A stretch of 64,000 nt of DNA from an uncultured Acinetobacter sp. (GTDB lineage: Bacteria > Pseudomonadota > Gammaproteobacteria > Pseudomonadales > Moraxellaceae): NCBI RefSeq assembly GCF_947626835.1, contig NZ_CANQTS010000002.1, forward strand, positions 62,001 through 126,000, written 5' to 3'. Within the stretch, counting starts at the first letter, position 1; each line of letters begins with the position of its first letter. The notes below the pieces were generated by a model. The model saw nothing but the letters and a program-made list of their open reading frames with translations. It did no database searches and was not told the DNA's origin. A program made the translations under genes and the position numbers. Of the stretch, positions 57,937 through 64,000 are shown piece after piece.

Positions 57937-57955
57937 TATGTTATAACATAACATA
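57937..57955 (-). promoter_or_regulatory. Zur-box-like palindrome upstream of rpmE2
   Basis: TATGTTATAACATA is a perfect 14-bp palindrome inside TGTTATAACATAACA. It resembles the gammaproteobacterial Zur core GTTATA-TATAAC. Confidence 0.7.
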
Positions 57956-58001
57956 AAAGTTTAAAAAGTAAACCCAAAGCTTAAGGCTTTGGGTGATAAA
58001 G

Positions 58002-59300
58002 TTAGCTGCGTGGTGGTACTAATTCATCTAAAACATCATTTAAATTATCATGCACTTTTAGATTAATTAAATTCCAATATTGTCCTGAAATCGTCCGATT
58101 CACCATTAAGGTTTCAGGTGAAGGCTTAAATAAATCCCAATATTTTAGCGAAGGTTTGACCAGTTCCATCGCATCATGGTGTGAACTATTGGCAGCAAAA
58201 TCATAATGTGTGAGCAATGGACGGGTAAAAATTTCCACCCATGCGCGGTATAAATCCTGCGGAAATTTCCCTTTTTCTGAGATTGAATTTAAACGCAATA
58301 AGTAATCTTCCATACTGGAAAAGTCTTCAGCACGTGCTGCATGAATTAAAGCTTTAAAATTCTCTACCACTTCTGTTGATAAGCTTTTGACACCGCCATA
58401 GTCATAAATAAGTACGCTGCCATCTTCACGAAAAGCAAAGTTGCCCGGATGAGGGTCACAATGGAAACGTTTTAAATAGAAAATTTCTTGTCCAATCGCA
58501 CGTAATAAACGACGCCCCAATTGGTTACGTGTGTCTTGTGACCATGTACGCGCTGTTTCAATGCCGTGCCCTTGCTCAAAACTTAAAGTTAAAACGTGGC
58601 GTGACGAATACTCGCTATACACTTGTGGAATCACCACTTTAGGGTCAAGTGCTTGATGGAAGGTACGTGCGACCTGTAGATTTTGTGCTTCAATTTGGTA
58701 GTTAAGTTCGTTATCTAGGCTGTCTTGAATTTCTTGAAACAGGCGATCTTGTAATTTACGCTCAATTTTAAGTACACCCATTAGGCGTAAAGCCAAGCGC
58801 ACTTGTTTTAAATCACTGGCACAGGCTTCTTCAACACCCGGATACTGTACTTTGACCACCACCTGCTCACCACTGTTTAAAGTGGCGCGATGCACTTGCC
58901 CAATGGAGGCTGCTGCAAATGGGGTTTGATCAAAATCGGCAAATAAAATGCTTAACGGCTTGCCTAGCTCTTTTTCAACTTGTTGCTGAATTTGCGCAAA
59001 AGGCATTGGTGGCGCTTGGCGTTGTAATTTAGCAATCGCTTTAGAGACTTCAGGGGGAAAAACGTCTTTATATTGTGAGGCGATTTGTCCGACCTTCATT
59101 ACTGCACCTTTCATTTCACCTAAGGTTTCAGCAATTTGTAGCCCAATGTCTTGAAACATTTTACTGCGTGCGGCATTTTTCTGTTCTTCGTCTGCGGTTA
59201 AATTACGCAGTGAATTGGAAACGGTTTTTGTCGCAATACTTGCCGTCATGCTTGCAAGTTTCATAAAACGACGACCAGGCGTAGTTGCCGGTTTTGCCAT
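58002..59300 (-). CDS. ABC1/UbiB family atypical kinase
   Basis: This is a 432-residue protein. The family KxGQ motif is KVGQIASQYKDVFPPEV near residue 66, the nucleotide-binding AAASIGQVHRATL near 130, VVVKVQYPGVEE near 152, and the catalytic CDPHPGNFAFREDGSVLIYDYGG near 290. There are no C-terminal membrane helices, so it is closer to the cytosolic AarF-like/ADCK group than to E. coli UbiB. Substrate and pathway are uncertain. Members act in isoprenoid or quinone lipid homeostasis. Confidence 0.9.
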   Translation of the reverse strand: MAKPATTPGRRFMKLASMTASIATKTVSNSLRNLTADEEQKNAARSKMFQDIGLQIAETLGEMKGAVMKVGQIASQYKDVFPPEVSKAIAKLQRQAPPMPFAQIQQQVEKELGKPLSILFADFDQTPFAAASIGQVHRATLNSGEQVVVKVQYPGVEEACASDLKQVRLALRLMGVLKIERKLQDRLFQEIQDSLDNELNYQIEAQNLQVARTFHQALDPKVVIPQVYSEYSSRHVLTLSFEQGHGIETARTWSQDTRNQLGRRLLRAIGQEIFYLKRFHCDPHPGNFAFREDGSVLIYDYGGVKSLSTEVVENFKALIHAARAEDFSSMEDYLLRLNSISEKGKFPQDLYRAWVEIFTRPLLTHYDFAANSSHHDAMELVKPSLKYWDLFKPSPETLMVNRTISGQYWNLINLKVHDNLNDVLDELVPPRS

Positions 59301-59456
59301 GCCTAAATCCTCAAGAAAAAGTCGAGCTCATGCATGATCATAGGCGACAAATGCATATCTGCCTACTTTAAATTGTTAAAGGATTGTACAAATCATTCGC
59401 TTGATGTGCTAAGTCTTAAAACAGTGACAAGCGTTATGGCATATTGAAAATAACTT

Positions 59457-59489
59457 AAAAAAAGCGAAGGTGTCAGCTTCGCTTTTTAC
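59457..59489 (-). terminator. Terminator of the MATE gene
   Basis: AAAAAAGCGAAG-GTGTCA-GCTTCGCTTTTT, next to the stop at 59491, serves the minus strand. Confidence 0.85.
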
Positions 59490-59490
59490 G

Positions 59491-60855
59491 TCAGATGCTT
59501 AAACTTAAACGTTTGTTATTCATGTATAAACGCATCAATAATAAAATACAGGCTACGGTTAAACCGACAATCAAACCAACCCAAACCCCAGGTGCACCCA
59601 TACTGGTAAAGCGTGATAAGTAAATGCCTACAGGGAAAGCCACCACCCAATAGGCAATCATGGTGATCCACATCGGGCCTTTGGTATCTTGCATACCCCG
59701 TAGGCAACCGGCTGCGCTAATTTGCCATGCATCCATAATTTGATAAGCAATCGCAAACCAAATTAAATACATAGCCACTTCTGCCACCATTACATCTTGG
59801 GTATAGACTGCCACAATTTCAGGGCGTAATAACCACATAAATAGCATAGTGGTTAAAGCCAATCCTGTGGCTGTGATCAAGCCTAGTTTTTGCACTTTGC
59901 GCATGGCAACGTAGTTTTTTTCACCATAATAGGTCCCTACACGAATGGTCAGTGCCAAGGCTAAAGACATGGGGATCATAAACAATTGTGAAGTCACGGA
60001 AATGGCAATTTGATGTGCAGCGACAATGGTTTCACCTAAAGGGCTTAAAATAATGGCAGCCGTACTAAAAATACTCACTTCAAAGAAAATGGCTAAACCA
60101 ATCGGTAGCCCGAGTTTTAAAATACGTTTAATCCAGTAGCTGTCGAGCTTTTCAAAGTGACTAAAAATTGAAGTGGCTTTATAGATCTTGGCTTTTTGAA
60201 TATAGCCTAATAAAGCAAAGAACATTAACCATTGCAAAATTGCAGTAGCAAAACCACAGCCGGCGCTGCCCAAAGCAGGGATTGGGCCTAAACCATGCAT
60301 AAACACATAGTTGAGTGGCACAAGTGCCACTAAAGCCAACAGACTAATTACAGTCACAGGACGTGGAAAGCCAAGTGCTTCAGAGTAGCCACGTAAAGCT
60401 GCATACATGGTCACCGCAGGCATACCAAAGCCAATAGCATGCAAAAACAAACTTGCTTTAGGCAACAGATTGTCGGGAACACCCAACACAGGCAATAATA
60501 GTGGCATCAGTTGTAGCAATAAACCAGCAATCACGCCAAGAATCAGCGCCACCCATAACGATTGGCGCACGATGGTGGCAATTTTCTCTGGGGTGCGTGC
60601 ACCATTGGCTTCAGCAACCAAGGGCGTGGTAGCAATCATAATGCCACTAAACAGCAACATGATTGGAATCCATAAACCCACCCCCACAGCAATGGCGGCA
60701 AGGTCAACCGCAGAGAGTTGACCGGCCATAATGGTATCAATCAGACCAAAACCTGCTTGAGCAAATTGTGTGATTAAAATAGGCAGCATTAAATGCATGA
60801 GCTTCTTAATTTCAAAGCTCGTAGACGTCACTTGGGGCACACTTGTACTCATCAT
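59491..60855 (-). CDS. MATE family multidrug efflux transporter (NorM/AbeM-like)
   Basis: This 454-residue protein has twelve membrane helices. The N-terminal PILITQFAQAGFGLIDTIMAGQLSAVDLAA is the NorM signature, with HAIGFGMPAVTMYAALRGYSEALG in the first half and AAGCLRGMQDTKGPMW in the second. It resembles the Acinetobacter AbeM pump, which exports cationic drugs with protons. Paralogue assignment is uncertain. It starts directly after the stop of the upstream small transporter gene (TAG-ATG). Confidence 0.92.
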   Translation of the reverse strand: MMSTSVPQVTSTSFEIKKLMHLMLPILITQFAQAGFGLIDTIMAGQLSAVDLAAIAVGVGLWIPIMLLFSGIMIATTPLVAEANGARTPEKIATIVRQSLWVALILGVIAGLLLQLMPLLLPVLGVPDNLLPKASLFLHAIGFGMPAVTMYAALRGYSEALGFPRPVTVISLLALVALVPLNYVFMHGLGPIPALGSAGCGFATAILQWLMFFALLGYIQKAKIYKATSIFSHFEKLDSYWIKRILKLGLPIGLAIFFEVSIFSTAAIILSPLGETIVAAHQIAISVTSQLFMIPMSLALALTIRVGTYYGEKNYVAMRKVQKLGLITATGLALTTMLFMWLLRPEIVAVYTQDVMVAEVAMYLIWFAIAYQIMDAWQISAAGCLRGMQDTKGPMWITMIAYWVVAFPVGIYLSRFTSMGAPGVWVGLIVGLTVACILLLMRLYMNNKRLSLSI

Positions 60856-61314
60856 CTAGCGTTGTAGGGTGAGTAGTACACCAACAAATATGACCACGCC
60901 ACCCAATAAACGTTGCCAATGGATTGGATTTTTTTCGGCACCTAGCCCGCCAAAATGATCAAACAGCATAGAGGTGAGGATTTGCCCAAAAATCACTAAG
61001 CCGGAAAATGTTAATAAGCCTAGTTTAGGCGCAGTATAGATGCTTAAACTAATTGCATAAACCCCCAACAAGCCAGCACACCATGCATACCAAGGCAATT
61101 GGGAAAACTGTTGCAGTGAAGGCCATGCTTGTTTTTGGAGCACCACTAAAACAGCAAGAATCAGTGTGCCGAAGCTAAACGATATTAAAGCGGCTTGTAA
61201 GGGGGAGCCTATACTTTGGCTGACTTGAGCGTTAATGGCTGTTTGTAAAGTCATTGCAGTGCCAATTAAAAACACCAAAGGCAACAAGGCAAGCAATTGC
61301 ACAGAAAAATTCAT
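60856..61314 (-). CDS. DMT superfamily YdcZ/DUF606 transporter
   Basis: This 152-residue protein has about five helices and the DUF606 pattern: TLQTAINAQVSQSIGSPLQAALISFSFG near residue 22 and GLLTFSGLVIFGQILTSMLFDHFG near 98. The substrate is unknown. It abuts the MATE gene with no gap, so the two are co-transcribed. Confidence 0.9.
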   Translation of the reverse strand: MNFSVQLLALLPLVFLIGTAMTLQTAINAQVSQSIGSPLQAALISFSFGTLILAVLVVLQKQAWPSLQQFSQLPWYAWCAGLLGVYAISLSIYTAPKLGLLTFSGLVIFGQILTSMLFDHFGGLGAEKNPIHWQRLLGGVVIFVGVLLTLQR

Positions 61315-61439
61315 CGGTTTAATCCATTTCTTTTTATTGGCTTTTTTACTCTACGCGAAAAGTGTGTGGCTTTTCGTCAGTGTCTTGCTATAGACATGTT
61401 AAAATAACGCTCTTGTTTTTCTTGTTTTGAGCTTTTGCC

Positions 61440-62594
61440 TTGGTCAATTTAAATCCGCAATCTGTACCGTTGTCGTTATATATCCATATGCCATGGTGTG
61501 TGCGTAAGTGCCCATATTGCGACTTTAATTCGCATGCGGTGCCCGATGGCAAACTGTCTTTAGATTTAGAACAACAATATTTACATGCTTTGGTTGCAGA
61601 CTTTAAAACCCAGTTACATTTTGCTCAAGGGCGTCACATTCATAGTGTTTTTATTGGTGGGGGAACACCGTCTTTAATTTCCGCGCAAGGCTATATGTGG
61701 CTATTTACGCAATTAAAAAGCTTGCTGTCATTTGAAGATGATTGTGAAATCACTTTAGAAGCCAATCCCGGTACGCTTGAACATGAGCCATTTAAAGATT
61801 ATTTAGAGGCCGGTATTAGCCGTTTATCGCTCGGTGTACAAAGTTTTAATAGTGAACAGTTAAGTAAACTTGGGCGTATTCATAGTAATGATGATGCCAT
61901 ATTGGCGATTCGGCATGCCAAACAGGCTGGTTTTACACGGCTCAATGTTGACTTAATGCATGGTTTACCCGAGCAAAGCTTAAGTGAAGCCTTGCTTGAC
62001 TTACAGCTTGCAGTAGAAAATGGTGCAACGCATATTTCATGGTATCAATTGACCATTGAGCCCAATACAGTATTTTTCCGCACCCAACCGATTTTACCGC
62101 AAGATGAAGTCTTAGAAGATATTCAAGCCGCAGGCGAGGAATATTTAAAAGCACAAGGCTTTATTAATTATGAAGTGTCGGCATGGCGTAAAGAATTGCC
62201 ATCGGCACATAACCTCAACTATTGGCAATTTGGTGATTACCTTGCCATTGGTGCAGGCGCACACGGTAAAGTCACGCAAGCCGATGGTGTCTATCGTTTT
62301 CAAAAAACCCGTCTTCCCAAAGATTACTTGGCCAAAATACCTGCCGAACATGTACAGTACAAACGCATTGAACAGGATGAATTACCGTTTGAGTTTATGA
62401 TGAATGCTTTACGCTTAAATCAGGGTGTAGAGGCACGGCTGTATCAAGAACGTACGGGTTTAGATTTAAAGACTTTACAACCTATTCTGAGCGGATTGCG
62501 TGAGCGACAACTGATGGTGTCCGATCCAGATCGGTTGGCATGTACAGAAAAAGGACATATCTTCTTAAATTCGGTACTAGAAGAATTTTTATAA
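61440..62594 (+). CDS. hemW: Radical SAM haem chaperone HemW
   Basis: This 384-residue protein has a radical-SAM cluster CVRKCPYCDFNSH (CxxxCxxC plus the HemW-type following residues) near residue 20. It continues with FIGGGTPSLIS, RLSLGVQSFNSEQL and NYEVSAW. The C-terminal HemN-like domain (EFMMNALRLNQGV) is present. There is no ATG near the expected N-terminus, so a TTG (61440) or the following GTG is the likely start. It delivers haem to respiratory enzymes and is not a coproporphyrinogen oxidase. Confidence 0.94.
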   Translation: MVNLNPQSVPLSLYIHMPWCVRKCPYCDFNSHAVPDGKLSLDLEQQYLHALVADFKTQLHFAQGRHIHSVFIGGGTPSLISAQGYMWLFTQLKSLLSFEDDCEITLEANPGTLEHEPFKDYLEAGISRLSLGVQSFNSEQLSKLGRIHSNDDAILAIRHAKQAGFTRLNVDLMHGLPEQSLSEALLDLQLAVENGATHISWYQLTIEPNTVFFRTQPILPQDEVLEDIQAAGEEYLKAQGFINYEVSAWRKELPSAHNLNYWQFGDYLAIGAGAHGKVTQADGVYRFQKTRLPKDYLAKIPAEHVQYKRIEQDELPFEFMMNALRLNQGVEARLYQERTGLDLKTLQPILSGLRERQLMVSDPDRLACTEKGHIFLNSVLEEFL

Positions 62595-62611
62595 GTTATA
62601 AGAGGTATAAA

Positions 62612-62641
62612 AAAGCCCAACATTAGCTTGGGCTTTTTTTA
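62612..62641. terminator. Convergent terminator hemW / acyl-CoA dehydrogenase
   Basis: AAAAAAGCCCAA-CATTAGC-TTGGGCTTTTTTT forms a hairpin with T-run. Confidence 0.88.
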
Positions 62642-62655
62642 AGGTTTATAAGCAA

Positions 62656-64000
62656 TTAGTAATCAAAACTAAAATGTTCGGCATTTAGTGCCAGCATACT
62701 ACGTGGTGTGTGTACCATGGCTTCGGCATGACCTTGGGCACGGGGTAATAAGCGTTCAAAATAAAAATCAGCCACTTTAATTTTGGCTTTGTAAAACTCA
62801 ATACTTTCAGGGCCTTGATTTGCACCAATTTTCTCTGATGCAACCGCAGCTTGTTGTGCCCAAAAATAGGCCATCATGACGTAGCCTGAGAACATTAAAA
62901 AGTCGGTAGAGGCAGAGGACACCATATCGCGGTCTTTACGTGCCGCCATGATCACTCGTAAAGTGAGGGTGTTCCATTGTGCGCATAGCTTGGTTAATTC
63001 CCAAGCAAAGCCACGCATGTATTTGTTACGGGCATGATTACTACAGAATCTTAAAATTTCTGAGGTGTAATCGCGAATGACTTTACCGCGTGAGCCTAAA
63101 ATGACTTTACGTCCTAGTAAATCAAGCGCTTGTACGCCTGTGGTACCTTCATACAACATGGCAATGCGTGCATCACGTACAATTTGTTCCATGCCCCATT
63201 CTTTGATATAGCCATGACCACCAAACACCTGCATGCCTAAATTAGCTGCTTCGTGCCCCAATTCAGTTAAAAAACCTTTTAAAATTGGGGTGTAAAATCC
63301 AAGTTGATCATCATATTGTTTAAATGCAGTGTTATCACCACGCTCTAGCGCATCTTGCATATTGTCAGAAATCTGCGCGGCATAATAAATCATGGCGCGA
63401 CCACCTTCGGCAATCGCCTTTTGCGTGAGTAACATACGACGTACGTCGGCATGGTAAATAATTGGATCGGCAACTTTTTCAGGCGCTTTTTTACCTGATA
63501 AGGCACGCATAGATAAACGCTCCTTGGCATAAGGCAAGGCATTTTGAAAAGACAGCTCGGCATGGGCAATGCCTTGAATGGCGGTGCCAATACGCGCCGT
63601 GTTCATAAAGGTAAACATGGCATGTAAGCCCTTATGTGGCTCGCCAATTAAGTAGCCTGTGGCATTGTCAAAATTAAGCACCGCAGTGGCAGAGGCACGA
63701 ATCCCCATTTTATGTTCAATCGAACCACAGCTCACCTGATTACGCTCGGCAATACTCCCATCAGCATGGCTTAAAAATTTAGGCACAATAAACAGCGAGA
63801 TACCTTTAGTTCCCTCGGGCGCATCTGGTAAACGTGCCAAGACAATATGGATAATATTTTCAGTCAGATCATGTTCACCTGCGGAAATAAAGATTTTGGT
63901 ACCGCTAATATTATAATTGCCATCCTGGCGTGGTTCGGCTTTGGTTTTCACCTGGCCTAAGTCAGTTCCACATTGTGGTTCAGTCAAACACATGGTACCT
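62656..64000 (-). CDS. Acyl-CoA dehydrogenase, 5' part outside window
   Basis: The visible 447 C-terminal residues run off the window end (the frame is open to 63999). The acyl-CoA dehydrogenase middle domain is seen in MCLTEPQCGTDLGQVKTKA and GTKIFISAGEHDL. The flavin C-domain has QVFGGHGYIKEWGMEQIVRDARI and LYEGTTGVQALDLLGRK, where the catalytic Glu of YEGT is present. A C-terminal extension of about 150 residues is characteristic of the large (about 590-residue) fatty-acid beta-oxidation type. Exact substrate length is not predictable. Confidence 0.93.
   Translation of the reverse strand, partial: GTMCLTEPQCGTDLGQVKTKAEPRQDGNYNISGTKIFISAGEHDLTENIIHIVLARLPDAPEGTKGISLFIVPKFLSHADGSIAERNQVSCGSIEHKMGIRASATAVLNFDNATGYLIGEPHKGLHAMFTFMNTARIGTAIQGIAHAELSFQNALPYAKERLSMRALSGKKAPEKVADPIIYHADVRRMLLTQKAIAEGGRAMIYYAAQISDNMQDALERGDNTAFKQYDDQLGFYTPILKGFLTELGHEAANLGMQVFGGHGYIKEWGMEQIVRDARIAMLYEGTTGVQALDLLGRKVILGSRGKVIRDYTSEILRFCSNHARNKYMRGFAWELTKLCAQWNTLTLRVIMAARKDRDMVSSASTDFLMFSGYVMMAYFWAQQAAVASEKIGANQGPESIEFYKAKIKVADFYFERLLPRAQGHAEAMVHTPRSMLALNAEHFSFDY

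Overview
The window reads as a chromosome segment of an Acinetobacter-like gammaproteobacterium. The evidence is an AT-rich genome with a core gene order familiar from that genus: gltBD, lemA/TPM genes, pilA with a PglL-type ligase, bfr/bfd, ridA-spoT-rpoZ-gmk with divergent ispH, the minor pilin operon fimU-pilVWXY1E, rpsP-rimM-trmD-rplS, truB and serA. The SpoT has a degraded synthetase half, as reported for Acinetobacter. No rRNA, tRNA or CRISPR array was recognised. Species assignment cannot be made by eye.

Layout. 1-7.3 kb: glutamate synthase subunits (gltB cut by the window start) and a lemA/TPM envelope operon. 7.5-21.75 kb: a 14.2-kb mobile element inserted inside the major type IV pilin gene pilA. 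It is bounded by a 5-bp direct repeat (ATTGA) and by inverted CCATAAGT motifs, and its removal would restore pilA exactly in frame. Its left part carries unknown cargo and a phage-like regulatory module (S24-type repressor, small HTH protein, damaged antirepressor). The middle carries three overlapping large tyrosine recombinases plus a small coiled-coil protein, an architecture like Tn554-type TnpA/B/C. The right part carries a complete alternative major pilin with its own sigma-54 promoter, followed by an ICMT-like membrane methyltransferase and a beta-lactamase-fold serine hydrolase. The element therefore destroys the resident pilin and supplies a replacement with candidate modification genes. 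This is the most interesting object in the window.

21.75-30 kb: the orphaned 3' part of pilA, a PglL-family O-oligosaccharyltransferase, bacterioferritin and its Fur-box-preceded ferredoxin, then ridA, spoT, rpoZ, gmk and ispH. 30-38 kb: the complete minor pilin/PilY1 operon, which would have to assemble with whichever major pilin is expressed. 38-48.8 kb: ribosome/tRNA genes, transporters, a hemerythrin, a large lipoprotein, serA and a divergent D-2-hydroxyglutarate dehydrogenase-like gene. 48.9-52.5 kb: a small defence-type cluster with a SIR2-domain gene broken by two compensating homopolymer frameshifts, beside an AvcD-like (antiphage dCTP/dCMP deaminase) gene. 52.5-64 kb: housekeeping and envelope genes, including sodC, an orphan ParA, a chagasin-like inhibitor, a crcB gene with an in-frame stop, Zur-box-preceded rpmE2, an ABC1 kinase, a MATE pump, hemW and an acyl-CoA dehydrogenase cut by the window end.

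The function of the pilin-swap element, and its name, are inferences. The gene content, junction repeats and motifs are read directly from the sequence.
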